Positions 7,259-16,059 of a stretch of DNA of 64,000 nt are shown here, piece after piece. This DNA is from Myxococcus eversor. GTDB lineage: Bacteria > Myxococcota > Myxococcia > Myxococcales > Myxococcaceae. A program made the position numbers and the translations under genes. The stretch covers positions 62,001 through 126,000 of the forward strand of contig NZ_JAAIXY010000012.1 in the NCBI RefSeq assembly GCF_010894455.1, written 5' to 3'. Every line of letters begins with the position of its first letter. The first letter of the stretch is position 1. The notes under the pieces are model-generated. The model did not search any database. It had not been told where the DNA came from and worked only from the letters and a program-made list of their open reading frames with translations.

Positions 7259-9690
7259 CGACGACCCAGGAGTGCCCCAACTGCGGGATTCAGCACGACA
7301 CCCGGGTCTATGTCACGGGCCAGAAGGTGACGTGCCGTTGTGGCATCCGCTTCGAGGTGCGGCGTCAGGACGCGAACGGCGCTCGCGCGGCGTCCCACAT
7401 CACGTTTGCCCCGCACCGCGCACAGGGCGCTCCCGAGAACACCCGCGACACCGTGGTGCCGGGGCTGGGCGCGGACGAGCGCGCCCCCAAGAGCACGACG
7501 AGCTACGCGAACGGCGGGGCGCTCCGGGATGCCTCGCTGCTGGAGGAGCGTGAGCCCCCGCGTGACGAGCCCGGCTCGGTCCACGGGCGCGTGACGATGG
7601 TGGGCGGCGCCGCGGAGCCCCGGGGGCCGCGGTCGAGCGGAATCGAAGTGCTGGGCGTGAATTTCGGCGCGGTGCAGCCGTCGAGCACCGGCGCTTCCCC
7701 CAGTGACATGGCGCTGCCCGGGGTCCCACTTCCGAGCGTGGACGTGGCCCCCTCCTTCAACAACGCCAACCTCAATAACGCCAACATCGGGCCGAGCGGT
7801 GTGGCGCTGCCGTCCTCCACACCAGACCTGGAGGTCCCCGTGGGTGCAACGGTGGTTCGGTCATCGACGCCAACGGGACGTGGCAATCCGGACTCGGACT
7901 TGAACGTCCACGAGGTCGACACCTTCGTGGCGGCGGCGCGGGTGTCGCTGCCGGGGTTCGAGCTGCTGGAGCTGCTCGGTCGCGGCGGCATGGGCGAGGT
8001 GTGGCTCGCGCGGCAGACGTCGCTGGGTCGCACGGTGGCGGTGAAGCTGTTGCCGCCGAAGCTGGCGAAGGACCCGGAGTTCGTGGCCCGGTTCGAGAAG
8101 GAGGCCACCGCGCTGGCCGCCCTCAACCACCCGAACATCGTGCAGATCATCGACCGGGGTGTCGCGGGCGAGCACTACTACTTCGTGATGGAGTTCGTGG
8201 AGGGGCGCTCGCTGCGAGAGGCCATCTCCACGGGCACGCTGTCGCCGCAGCAGAGCTTGAAGCTGATGCTCCAGGTGGCGCGCGCCGTCGAGTGCGCGCA
8301 CGACAAGGACATCATCCACCGCGACCTCAAGCCGGAGAACATCCTGCTGGACGGGCGGGGCAACGTGAAGGTGGCGGACTTCGGGCTGGCGGGCTTCCGT
8401 CAGTCGGAGTCCCGGTTGCAGCTCACCGCGACGGCGGTGGCCATGGGCACGCTGAACTACATGGCCCCGGAGCAGCGGCGCGACGCGAAGAACGTGGACG
8501 GGCGCGCCGACCTGTTCTCGCTGGGCGTGGTGCTCTACGAACTGCTCACCGGGGAAGTTCCCCTGGGGCGCTTCAAGCTGCCGTCCCAGCGCGTGCCGGG
8601 GTTGGACCCGCGCGTGGACCTGGTGGTGGAGCGCCTGCTGGAGACGGACCCGGAGTCCCGCTACGAGAAGGCGGGGGAGTTGTGCGCGGCGCTGGACACG
8701 ATGATCTCCTCCTCGTCCGCGCCGGGCCTGATGACGGGCCTCCAGCCTGCACGGCAACTGGTGACGGCACGCGCCCCGACGACGAGCCAGATCACCCGCC
8801 GCCTGCGTCTGGGCTGGCGCCGGGTGCGCAGCGGGCTGTCCATCGTCGGTGGGCTCGCGGTGCTCGGCTTCGCGGCCCGCTGGGCGGTGGACCCGGTGCT
8901 CCACCGGGGCGATGAGCGCGACAGGCCCGGGCAGGGCACGAAGACGCGCACGCCCACCCGGCCGTTTCCGCCGAACACGTACGGTGAGACCTTCACCACG
9001 GCGAACGTGGTGGTGCCGCCGAAGCCCGGCGGGGAGGCCCGGTTTGGAGTCACGTTCGAGGGCGAGGGCACCGAGGAGCTCAACCTCCACAGCGGTCGGT
9101 GGGTGATTGAGAACGGTGAGCTCAGGGCGTGGCAGGGTGGCCAGGATGCCTCGGGGCGGCGGCTGGTGCCGCGCGCGTACGTGGCGCACCGCTACTTCGC
9201 GGCCGACGACTTCGATGCGCAGGTGATGATGGATGTCCGGCCGCTGGGGGATGAGTACCCGGAGGAGCTCGATGCCCAGCACTATGGAGAGCTGTCCTTC
9301 CGTATCAAGGACCTCCAGGTGTCGGCCTTCGCCATTCCGGGAGTGGGGATGCGCCTGGCGTGGCGCTACTTCACCGAGGATGGCCACGAGGTGGTGGGCA
9401 ACAGCGCGCAGGACACGGATGGGCTCGTCGAGGACGAGATGCCGCTGCCCGCGACGGGGCCCTACCTGGTGCGACTGAAGTTGAGCCCGAAGGCGGAGGG
9501 CGTCGTGCTCGCGGAGGGATTCCTCGGCAAGCAGCGCTTCGCCCGGAAGCTGCTGCCGGGCCTGAAGAACCGCGTTGGCAAGGTGGCCGTCGGGTGCCGC
9601 AACCTGGCCTGTACGTTCGATGACCTGGCGGTCCGGGGGCAGCTGAAGGAACGTCCGCCCCGGCAGGCGTCCGTGGGCCAGGAGCAGTAG
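7255..9690 (+). CDS. Membrane Ser/Thr protein kinase with zinc-ribbon N-terminus and extracytoplasmic domain
   Basis: 811 residues from an ATG overlapping the cyclase stop. Residues ~6-35 hold a CxxC...CxC zinc-ribbon (CPNCG, TCRCG). A long low-complexity linker leads to a Hanks-type kinase domain at ~225-500. It has the Gly-rich loop LGRGGMGEVWLAR, VAVK (K264), IIHRDLKPEN (D357), ADFGLAG (D375) and GTLNYMAPEQRR, so it looks active. One transmembrane helix (SGLSIVGGLAVLGFAARWAV, ~525-545) separates it from a ~230-residue outer domain. That domain has a beta-rich look (GRWVIENGELRAWQGG...) that could be a concanavalin/LamG-like fold, but this is a guess. It probably senses an envelope ligand and phosphorylates targets including the coupled FHA-cyclase. 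Confidence 0.9.
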   Translation: MTTTQECPNCGIQHDTRVYVTGQKVTCRCGIRFEVRRQDANGARAASHITFAPHRAQGAPENTRDTVVPGLGADERAPKSTTSYANGGALRDASLLEEREPPRDEPGSVHGRVTMVGGAAEPRGPRSSGIEVLGVNFGAVQPSSTGASPSDMALPGVPLPSVDVAPSFNNANLNNANIGPSGVALPSSTPDLEVPVGATVVRSSTPTGRGNPDSDLNVHEVDTFVAAARVSLPGFELLELLGRGGMGEVWLARQTSLGRTVAVKLLPPKLAKDPEFVARFEKEATALAALNHPNIVQIIDRGVAGEHYYFVMEFVEGRSLREAISTGTLSPQQSLKLMLQVARAVECAHDKDIIHRDLKPENILLDGRGNVKVADFGLAGFRQSESRLQLTATAVAMGTLNYMAPEQRRDAKNVDGRADLFSLGVVLYELLTGEVPLGRFKLPSQRVPGLDPRVDLVVERLLETDPESRYEKAGELCAALDTMISSSSAPGLMTGLQPARQLVTARAPTTSQITRRLRLGWRRVRSGLSIVGGLAVLGFAARWAVDPVLHRGDERDRPGQGTKTRTPTRPFPPNTYGETFTTANVVVPPKPGGEARFGVTFEGEGTEELNLHSGRWVIENGELRAWQGGQDASGRRLVPRAYVAHRYFAADDFDAQVMMDVRPLGDEYPEELDAQHYGELSFRIKDLQVSAFAIPGVGMRLAWRYFTEDGHEVVGNSAQDTDGLVEDEMPLPATGPYLVRLKLSPKAEGVVLAEGFLGKQRFARKLLPGLKNRVGKVAVGCRNLACTFDDLAVRGQLKERPPRQASVGQEQ

Positions 9691-9698
9691 TCCTCTCC

Positions 9699-9718
9699 GG
9701 GCCCGGCTCGTCGGGCCC
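9699..9718 (+). terminator. Hairpin after the kinase gene
   Basis: GGGCCCG and CGGGCCC form a perfect 7-bp stem with a 6-nt loop, 9 nt after the kinase stop. There is no clear T-tract, so it may be a terminator or an mRNA end-stabilising hairpin. Confidence 0.45.
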
Positions 9719-9915
9719 TCGTGTCAGTCTCCTGTTTCCGACACTTCTCGGGCATTCCCCCGGAGCGGGCCACGTCGGGTCACTGTTCCCTGGGGGAGGT
9801 TGTCCTCGAGGGGACAGGCCATTGCCCCGGGCGACCTTGCGCGGGCTTCACGGGCGTCCCACTTTCTTCCGGTGTTCGGGGCCCTGGGGCTCCATTCGAG
9901 CTGCCGGGGGACGGG

Positions 9916-10830
9916 ATGGAATTCTGGCGCGTCGTGTTGGCGCCCATCTATGTGGCGTTCCTGGCGGCGCTCGTGGTGGCGGCGTTCACCTTTGGACGGC
10001 GAGGCTCGCGGGCCAACGTCCCGAGACTGCCGCTGCTCTGGTTCGGGCTGCTGGCCCTGGGGGCGCTCGCGCTCGTCTCGGCCGAGTCCGTGGGCAAGTC
10101 CCTGGGGCTCGCGTTGCTGGTGGTCGCGGCGCTGCTCGCGGTGCGGGGCACCCGGGTGCGCTCGGGCGCGGACCTGCTGCGGGGCACGGTGCCCAAGTCC
10201 TTGGACGAGGCCGTGGCGGCGCTGCGCTCCGGTGAGTCGCCGGGCTGGGGCGTGTACCAGGGCACGCTCGATGCCGAGGAGGTGCTCACGTCCCCGGGCG
10301 GCGTTCCCTGCACCTTCTTCGAAGCCGAGCTTCGCGAGGTGGCGGCGGACGGACGGAAGGGCGCGCTGCTGTCGCGAGAGCGGGCCTACTCGCCCACGCT
10401 GATGTTGCGAGGCGCGCGCGTCAGGGCTCGCGTGAAGTTCTCTCCCGCGTCGTTGATGGCGCCGGTGCGGCCTCGTCGCTGCCGGACGGTGTCGTTGATG
10501 TCGCCGCCCTCCTGGCTCGGTGAGGTCCCCGTGGGTCCGGAGGGGAGCGAGCTGTCGGGCGCGGGGGAGCTGGTCGACGAACCCCGGACGCTCTCCTGGG
10601 AGCGCGTGGGCAGCGCGGGCGACACCTGCTTCGTGGTGGGCGAGCTGCGGCGCGGCGCGAGCGAGGGCACCTACGAGCTGCGCGGCCGGCACGGCGGCGC
10701 GGCGATGGTGGTGCTGGGCACGGACGCGGACGTCACGCGAGGCACGCTGGCGCGCCTGGCGTGGAAGCACTTCGCGGCGGCCGGAGCGATGTCCATGGCC
10801 GCCGCGTTGATGCTGTCGCGTTCGATGTGA
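9916..10830 (+). CDS. Membrane protein with possible GIDE-like domain
   Basis: 304 residues from an ATG at 9916, preceded by GGGGGACGGG. The N-terminus has two to three hydrophobic helices (VLAPIYVAFLAALVVAAFTF, LLWFGLLALGALALVSA, LGLALLVVAALLAV). A soluble domain follows, containing VYQGTLDAEEVLTSPGGVPC and FFEAELREV. The C-terminal hydrophobic stretch is AAAGAMSMAAALML. The order 'quality-control strand, PCxFFE, long beta region, C-terminal helix' resembles bacterial GIDE-domain membrane proteins, but without a search this is weak. It is likely transcribed alone; its stop lies 10 bp from that of a convergent orphan gene. Function unknown. Confidence 0.6.
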   Translation: MEFWRVVLAPIYVAFLAALVVAAFTFGRRGSRANVPRLPLLWFGLLALGALALVSAESVGKSLGLALLVVAALLAVRGTRVRSGADLLRGTVPKSLDEAVAALRSGESPGWGVYQGTLDAEEVLTSPGGVPCTFFEAELREVAADGRKGALLSRERAYSPTLMLRGARVRARVKFSPASLMAPVRPRRCRTVSLMSPPSWLGEVPVGPEGSELSGAGELVDEPRTLSWERVGSAGDTCFVVGELRRGASEGTYELRGRHGGAAMVVLGTDADVTRGTLARLAWKHFAAAGAMSMAAALMLSRSM

Positions 10831-10839
10831 GCGAACGCG

Positions 10840-13173
10840 CTACGGCGTGGGCGTGGACGGGCCCCATGCCGTGGAGAACACGAGCTGCTCCTGACTGTCC
10901 GCGAGCCGCACGGTGAAGGTCCGCTCGATTCCGCCCAGGCCTCGAGCCGTGCCCTTCGCCAGCTCCGCCAGCACCGCGCCGGCCGTGCGCAGGTGGAAGC
11001 CCGTGTTCCAGAGGCCTTCCAAGTCACTGTGCACCGTGCGCAGTTCCTCGCCGCTGCGGCGCTCCTCGATGGAGCGGCGCAGGCGCACCAGGCCATCCAC
11101 GAAGCGGCGGCACTTGGCCAGCGTGTTGCGGTTCTTGTCCGTGACTTCGGCGAAGCTGAAGTTGCCGCCGGGCGGCTGCCACGTCTTCTCGCGCAGCAGC
11201 AGGCCCGAGGCGAGCTGCTTCACCGTGGAGTCCTTCTCGATGAACCACGCGGCGATCTGCGCGGCGCGGGTGGGGGACAGGTCTCCGGAGAGGAAGCTGC
11301 CCTTGTTCATCACCTCGGTGAGGTACGACTCCCAGATGGGCGCGTAGACGAGCTTGCGGAACTCCGGCGTCACGCGCGCTGTCTGCTCGCTCCACGGCAT
11401 GGCGCGGGCGAGCGCCCGTGAGAAGAGCTTGATGTCGAACGTCTGGAGCCGGGGCACCAGCTCGCGCAGCATCTCGTCGGATATCTTGAGTTCGACCTGC
11501 GTCTGGACATCCGTCTTGCCCAGGTGCGCGTCGAGCTTCGCCGTGACGCTGGCCGCGTCATTGGCATCCAGCACGCCCCAGACGACGGCGTCGTCCACCG
11601 CGGCTTGAAGCTCCTGCTTCGTCAGCTTCTTCTTCTGCCCCCACAGCAGCATGTGCAGGCCGTAGCGGAAGTCCGACGCGGCCGGGGCCGGTGCGAAGGA
11701 CTCCATGTCCGCCCGGAAGTCCACCGCCCATCGGTTGCGGTGGCCCATCAGCGCGTCCTCGTAGGCGCGCTGTCCGAGGAACGCCTGCCGCCGCGCGCCC
11801 TGCGTGTTCTCCTGCGACACCCAGGTCTGCTTGAGCGAGCCGCGTGCCTTGAACACCTCGAAGGTGCCCAGGCTCAGCGAGAAGCCGACGGTCTGCTGGA
11901 GCGTGAAGGACGCGGTGTTGAGGTAGTTCTTCAGGGTGAACCTGCCCGCGTTCTCCGGCGCGCGCAGCCACGACATCAAATCCACCAGGTTGCCGAGCAC
12001 CAACTGGCCGTGGAAGTTCAGCGCGGTGGCCTCGTCCAGTTCGACTTCCAGCAGCGTGGAGGACTCGGAGATGCGCAGGTATTCGTACTGGAAGGCGGCG
12101 CCGATGCGCGCCTTCACCACCTTCTCCAGCGCGGCCTCCACCTTCTGCTTCAGCTCCTCCCACTCCTGCTTCAGGTGGTCCAGGTTGACGAGCTCCGGGT
12201 CCAACCCCAGCCGCTCCAGCACCGAGCGCAGCAGTGCGAGCTGGTCCGGAGTCAGCACCTTCTGGATGGCCTTGTCGATGAGCTCCTCGACCTTCGCCTC
12301 GGCCTGTCCGGCGAGCGCGGAGAGCACTTCCTTGAGCCGGGCCTGCACGGCCTCGGGGTCTGCGAAGGCGACCTGGATGCCCAGGCCCGCGCCCTGCGAG
12401 GCCTCGTGGGACTTCGCCTTCCGCACCGCGAGTTGGAGGCGCCCGGGGCTCGGACGGGAGAAGCTCAGTTGGTAGTCGTCGGTGAGCGAGACGCGCGCGC
12501 GCACCAGCGCGACGATGGACGTCTTCAGCTCGATGAGCTCGCTGCTGCGGACGAAGGACAGGTCCCCCAGGTTGGTGGTGAAGAGGTCCGCCCAGCCCAG
12601 GTCCAACCCCGTCTCCAGCATGCCGCGCACGCGCCACGACAGCGCGTCACCCGTCCCCAGCTTCGTCAGGTCCGTCGAGTTCACCAGCAGGCGCGGCGAC
12701 GCGAGGTCCTCCTTGGCGGCCTCGCGCATGTTGCGAGCGAGCGGATGCGCGCGGTAATCGCTCAGCGAGGCGGACAGCTCCGTCTTCCCGTTGGCGGAGA
12801 CGAAGGAGTAGCGGCCGGAGGCCCCCGCCTTGACGAGGCCCGTGGCCTGGTAGCGCATCCACCCCTTGTCGCCGCCCAGGATGAGCTGGGGCCGAGCCGA
12901 GTCCGATGGCGGGGCATTCGCTGCGGCGGCCTCACCGACGATACCGTTCTCGTCCACGTCGCCGGGGGAGTTGAAGTTGCGGACGGTGGCCTCGGCGCTG
13001 GCCTCGAAGGAGAGCGCGAAGTCGCCCAGGTTCAGCTTGGGCGGGAGGATGCCCTCACGCGTGAGGCCCTCTTGCGCCAGCGTCACCCGGATGTCCTGGT
13101 CCTGGAGCTTCACGTCCGGAATCTTCTCGGCCAGCTCCGCCGGCAGATTCGCCAGCGTCTCAATCACCTTCAT
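10840..13173 (-). CDS. Large orphan protein, function unknown (777 residues)
   Basis: 777 residues from an ATG at 13173 with a GAGGGGG Shine-Dalgarno ~6-8 nt upstream. I do not recognise the family. There is no signal peptide or membrane helix. The protein is rich in alternating charged/hydrophobic beta-like segments and has an Asp/Gly loop (SPGDVDENGIVGE). Residues ~270-370 form a long helical stretch (AEAKVEELIDKAIQKVL, WEELKQKVEAALEKVVKA) that could be a coiled coil. Codon use matches its neighbours, so it is a genuine gene. It could be a cytoplasmic structural or secreted contractile-system-like protein, but nothing in the context supports a specific role. Confidence 0.7.
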   Translation of the reverse strand: MKVIETLANLPAELAEKIPDVKLQDQDIRVTLAQEGLTREGILPPKLNLGDFALSFEASAEATVRNFNSPGDVDENGIVGEAAAANAPPSDSARPQLILGGDKGWMRYQATGLVKAGASGRYSFVSANGKTELSASLSDYRAHPLARNMREAAKEDLASPRLLVNSTDLTKLGTGDALSWRVRGMLETGLDLGWADLFTTNLGDLSFVRSSELIELKTSIVALVRARVSLTDDYQLSFSRPSPGRLQLAVRKAKSHEASQGAGLGIQVAFADPEAVQARLKEVLSALAGQAEAKVEELIDKAIQKVLTPDQLALLRSVLERLGLDPELVNLDHLKQEWEELKQKVEAALEKVVKARIGAAFQYEYLRISESSTLLEVELDEATALNFHGQLVLGNLVDLMSWLRAPENAGRFTLKNYLNTASFTLQQTVGFSLSLGTFEVFKARGSLKQTWVSQENTQGARRQAFLGQRAYEDALMGHRNRWAVDFRADMESFAPAPAASDFRYGLHMLLWGQKKKLTKQELQAAVDDAVVWGVLDANDAASVTAKLDAHLGKTDVQTQVELKISDEMLRELVPRLQTFDIKLFSRALARAMPWSEQTARVTPEFRKLVYAPIWESYLTEVMNKGSFLSGDLSPTRAAQIAAWFIEKDSTVKQLASGLLLREKTWQPPGGNFSFAEVTDKNRNTLAKCRRFVDGLVRLRRSIEERRSGEELRTVHSDLEGLWNTGFHLRTAGAVLAELAKGTARGLGGIERTFTVRLADSQEQLVFSTAWGPSTPTP

Positions 13174-13311
13174 GTGAATCCCCCTCGGCCTGCATGGAAG
13201 TGCCGACCCAGCATGCTCCAGGTTATCCCGGGAGGCACGTGTTGTCGGCTTCGAGGTGGAGTCCCCGGCTGGCCGCCTGGGCGAGCGGGTGTGAGCGCGC
13301 GGCGCGGGAGG

Positions 13312-14922
13312 TCACACCTCGTCGCCGAGGCCGTATTCCTTGAGCTTCCGGGCGAGCGTATTGCGGCCAATCTCCAGCACCTTCGCCGCGGCGGTGCGGT
13401 TGCCCTTCACCGAGTCCAGGACGCGGAGGATGTGGAGGCGCTCCACCTCCGACAGTGGCAGGAGGGAGGCTTCGGCGGAGGAGGACGGGCTGGCCATGGT
13501 GCGAGCGGGGTCCGCCATCGACTGGGGCGCCGCGCCCGTGGGAGGCAGTCGGTCCATGTCCGGCAGGGGCAGGTGCTCCTCGAGGATTTCGCCCTCGCAC
13601 AGCACCACCGCGCTCTCGATGCAGTTCTCCAACTCGCGCACGTTGCCGGGCCAGCGGTAGCGCTTGAGGCGCTCCAGCGCGAGCGGACTGAGTCGGGGCG
13701 CGGGCAGCCGGTGACGACGCGCGACGGTGGCGACGAAGTGACGGGCCAGGCGCTCGATGTCCTCCGCGCCGCGCTCGCGCAGCGGGGGCAGGACGACCTC
13801 GACGACCTTGATGCGGTAGTAGAGGTCCTCGCGGAAGCGGCCCTCCGCCACCATGCGCGCCAAATCTCGATGCGTGGCCGCGACGATGCGCACGTCCACC
13901 TTGATGGCCTGGGTGCCGCCCACGCGCTCGAACTCGCGGTCCTGGATGACGCGCAGGAGCTTGCCCTGCACGGGCAGGGGCAACTCGCCAATCTCGTCGA
14001 TGAAGACGGTGCCGTTGTCCGCCGCCTCGAACTTGCCGGGCATGCGGTGGTCCGCGCCGGTGTAGGCGCCGCGCTCGTGGCCGAACAGCTCGTTCTCGAT
14101 GAGCGTGGCGGGCAGTGCGGCGCAGTCGACCTTGATGAAGGGCTTGTCGCGGCGGGGCCCGTTGACATGCACCGCGCGGGCGAAGAGCTCCTTGCCGCTG
14201 CCGCTCTCTCCGCGCAGCAGCACCGTGGCGTCGGTGGGCGCGGCCTTGCGCACCAGCCGGTAGATGGCCTGGAGCTGCGGGGACTCGCCGATGATGCGGT
14301 TGAAGAAGTAGCCGACGGGCGCCTGGGGCTGGTCCTTCGCGCGCTGCAGCTCCTGGTACAGGCTGGTGCTCTGCAGGGCGGTGCTCACCTGCGAGGCAAT
14401 CGCGTCGAGCCGCTCCGTGTCCTCCGGGGTGAAGCGATCTCCTCCGCGGCGGTTGAGCACCTGGAGCACGCCGTACAGCGCGCCGTCCGCGTCGCGCAGG
14501 GGCACCGCGAGCAGGCTCGTGGTGCGGTAGCCCGTCATCCGGTCGATGTCCGCGAAGAAGCGCTGCTCTCCGCGCGGGTCCGGGACGTTGATGGGGTGGC
14601 CTTCCTGGGCCACGGTGCCCGCCACGCCTTGGCCCAGCTTCACGCGAATCTGCGACACCTCTGGCAGGTGCGCGGCGCGGCTGAACAGCTCCCGGCGCGC
14701 CGGGTCCAACAGCCACAGCGTCCCCCGGTCCGCCTGCATGGTGGCGGCGATGCGGTCCATCAACGTCTGGAGGAACGCATCCAGGTCCACCTCCCTCCCG
14801 ACGAGCGCCCCGAAGGGGAGGAGGACCTGGGTGATGTCCGCGGCAGGGGGCATGGTGGGCAGGGGCGGGAGGATGAAGGCCGACGCGTCACCATAGCATT
14901 CGAGTGCCATCGTCCGGCCCAC
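13312..14922 (-). CDS. Sigma-54-dependent enhancer-binding protein with GAF sensor domain
   Basis: 536 residues. The N-terminal GAF domain (~35-190) has the motifs MQADRGTLWLLD and YRTTSLLAVPLRD. The AAA+ domain (~205-440) has Walker A GESGSGKE, the sigma-54-contacting loop GAYTGAD (Tyr variant of GAFTGA), Walker B VFIDEIGELP and the sensor WPGNVRELENC. The C-terminal Fis-type helix-turn-helix is GNRTAAAKVLEIGRNTLARK. It activates RpoN-dependent promoters in response to a ligand or redox signal at the GAF domain. It starts 3 nt after the metallo-hydrolase stop, so the two form an operon. The likely enhancer palindromes lie upstream of that operon. An ATG at 14910 is an alternative start. Confidence 0.9.
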   Translation of the reverse strand: MGRTMALECYGDASAFILPPLPTMPPAADITQVLLPFGALVGREVDLDAFLQTLMDRIAATMQADRGTLWLLDPARRELFSRAAHLPEVSQIRVKLGQGVAGTVAQEGHPINVPDPRGEQRFFADIDRMTGYRTTSLLAVPLRDADGALYGVLQVLNRRGGDRFTPEDTERLDAIASQVSTALQSTSLYQELQRAKDQPQAPVGYFFNRIIGESPQLQAIYRLVRKAAPTDATVLLRGESGSGKELFARAVHVNGPRRDKPFIKVDCAALPATLIENELFGHERGAYTGADHRMPGKFEAADNGTVFIDEIGELPLPVQGKLLRVIQDREFERVGGTQAIKVDVRIVAATHRDLARMVAEGRFREDLYYRIKVVEVVLPPLRERGAEDIERLARHFVATVARRHRLPAPRLSPLALERLKRYRWPGNVRELENCIESAVVLCEGEILEEHLPLPDMDRLPPTGAAPQSMADPARTMASPSSSAEASLLPLSEVERLHILRVLDSVKGNRTAAAKVLEIGRNTLARKLKEYGLGDEV

Positions 14923-14925
14923 CTC

Positions 14926-15759
14926 TCAGGCCGCTCGGCCCAACACCAGTCGCTGGCCCTCGCGCGCCGGCTCGCACACGGGGAAGAGGGTGCGCGCCTG
15001 CTCGGCCATGTCCTCCAGCGTCTCGTCCGTGTGCGCCGGGTCATGGTGGAACAGGCACAGCCGCCGCGCGCCCACCGTCTTCGCCACGTCCGCCGCGTCC
15101 ATCATCGTCGAGTGGCCCCAGCCCTTCTTGGGGATTCCCTTGCGGCCGTCGTACTCCTCGGGCGTGTACTGCGCGTCGAGGCACAGCACGTCCGCGCCCT
15201 CGAACCAGCGCGCGACTTCCGGCGTCAGGTCCTTGCGGCACAGCTCCACGTCCGTGGCGTAGATGAACGAATGCCCATCCGCCTCCACCCGGTACGCCAG
15301 GCACCCCTGGGGGTGCGGCACGTCGATGGGCGTCACCTTGAAGGGCCCGACCTCCACCGTCTTGCCGTGAATCGCGGACAGGAAGTCCATCCGCGAGCGC
15401 ATGATGCTCAGCGGCACCGGGAAGTGCGGCGGCTGCATCTGCGCCGCGAGCTCCGACTGGAGCGCCTGCGCGCCATTCGCGCCGGGGCCGTACATCGTCA
15501 GCTCCGTGGTGGGCAGGTACGCGGGCGTGAAGAAGGGGAAGCCCTGCACGTGGTCCCAATGCAGGTGCGAGAAGAACATCGCGACCTTGTGCGGCGGGCC
15601 CTCGCGCATCATCACCTCACCCAGCGCCCGGATGCCCGTGCCCGCATCGAGGATCAACCGGTGACCCTGGCTCGTCACCTCGACGCACGCCGTGTTGCCG
15701 CCGATGCGTGAACCCGAGACCGCGATGCTCCCTCGAACGCCGTAGAACCGGATATCCAT
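14926..15759 (-). CDS. Metallo-beta-lactamase-fold hydrolase
   Basis: 277 residues from an ATG at 15759 with a strong GGAGG 5-9 nt upstream; the longer frame start at 16188 runs into the promoter region and is rejected. The zinc-binding motif HLHWDH is H65, H67, D69 and H70, with further ligands likely in DVPHPQGC, YATDVEL and LFHHDPAH. The N-terminal MDIRFYGVRGSIAVSG and LILDAGTGIRALG are typical of the PhnP/RNase Z-like subgroup seen near myxobacterial signalling genes. Those enzymes often act on cyclic phosphodiesters or cyclic dinucleotides, but the substrate here is unknown. First gene of an operon with the sigma-54 activator. Confidence 0.85.
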   Translation of the reverse strand: MDIRFYGVRGSIAVSGSRIGGNTACVEVTSQGHRLILDAGTGIRALGEVMMREGPPHKVAMFFSHLHWDHVQGFPFFTPAYLPTTELTMYGPGANGAQALQSELAAQMQPPHFPVPLSIMRSRMDFLSAIHGKTVEVGPFKVTPIDVPHPQGCLAYRVEADGHSFIYATDVELCRKDLTPEVARWFEGADVLCLDAQYTPEEYDGRKGIPKKGWGHSTMMDAADVAKTVGARRLCLFHHDPAHTDETLEDMAEQARTLFPVCEPAREGQRLVLGRAA

Positions 15760-15817
15760 GACGACCTCCTGAAATTTGGAGGGCCTCCGTGAGGACGCCC
15801 TGATGCCCCCGTGCTTG

Positions 15818-15833
15818 AGCACGTGGGATGCCA
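15818..15833 (-). promoter_or_regulatory. Candidate sigma-54 (-24/-12) promoter
   Basis: On the minus strand TGGCATCCCACGTGCT keeps the GG and GC dinucleotides at the exact RpoN spacing and matches TGGCA in the -24 box and T-G-C-W in the -12 box; two or three positions differ from consensus. Transcription would start near 15808, leaving a leader of about 49 nt before the hydrolase ATG. Confidence 0.45.
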
Positions 15834-15881
15834 TGTCCAAGTGGCTGTAATTATTGACGGGAGGTCTGACATTGCGGGGCA

Positions 15882-15941
15882 CCGCACCATTCTGGAGCGC
15901 CCCTGGATGGTGCGGCCGTACCATTCCGGAGCGTCCGGAAT
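15882..15941. promoter_or_regulatory. Cluster of palindromes, candidate enhancer sites
   Basis: The sequence contains CCGCACCAT (15882-15890), then an 18-bp near-perfect palindrome ATGGTGCGGCCGTACCAT (15907-15924) made of the same nonamer in both orientations. A perfect 8-3-8 palindrome ATTCCGGAGCGTCCGGAAT (15923-15941) overlaps it. Relative to the candidate start near 15808 these lie about -75 to -133, where enhancer-binding proteins of the sigma-54 class usually bind. Confidence 0.5.
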
Positions 15942-16059
15942 TATCGGGAGTTCCGACTAACGAATGGGGTGGAGCGAGGCCCTCCTGACGCGGCAGCGGG
16001 GTCCTCCGAGGGCTCCGGGGCCGGTCGCCCGCGTGGGAGATCCGGTATAGGACGGAGCC

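Larger units (their letters stand above)
15760..16059. other. Divergent 300-bp control region between hydrolase/sigma-54 operon and ParA gene
   Basis: No coding sequence. It holds the GGAGG ribosome-binding site of the hydrolase (about 15764-15768), a -24/-12-like element on the minus strand and a block of palindromes, annotated separately. The ParA side ends in a weak GACGGAG ahead of its ATG. Confidence 0.7.

Noticed and set aside
11524..15711. 1395-codon plus-strand ORF
   Set aside because: It is antisense to two or three well-supported minus-strand genes, is Arg/His/Leu/Ala-rich and has no family motif; a high-GC3 shadow.
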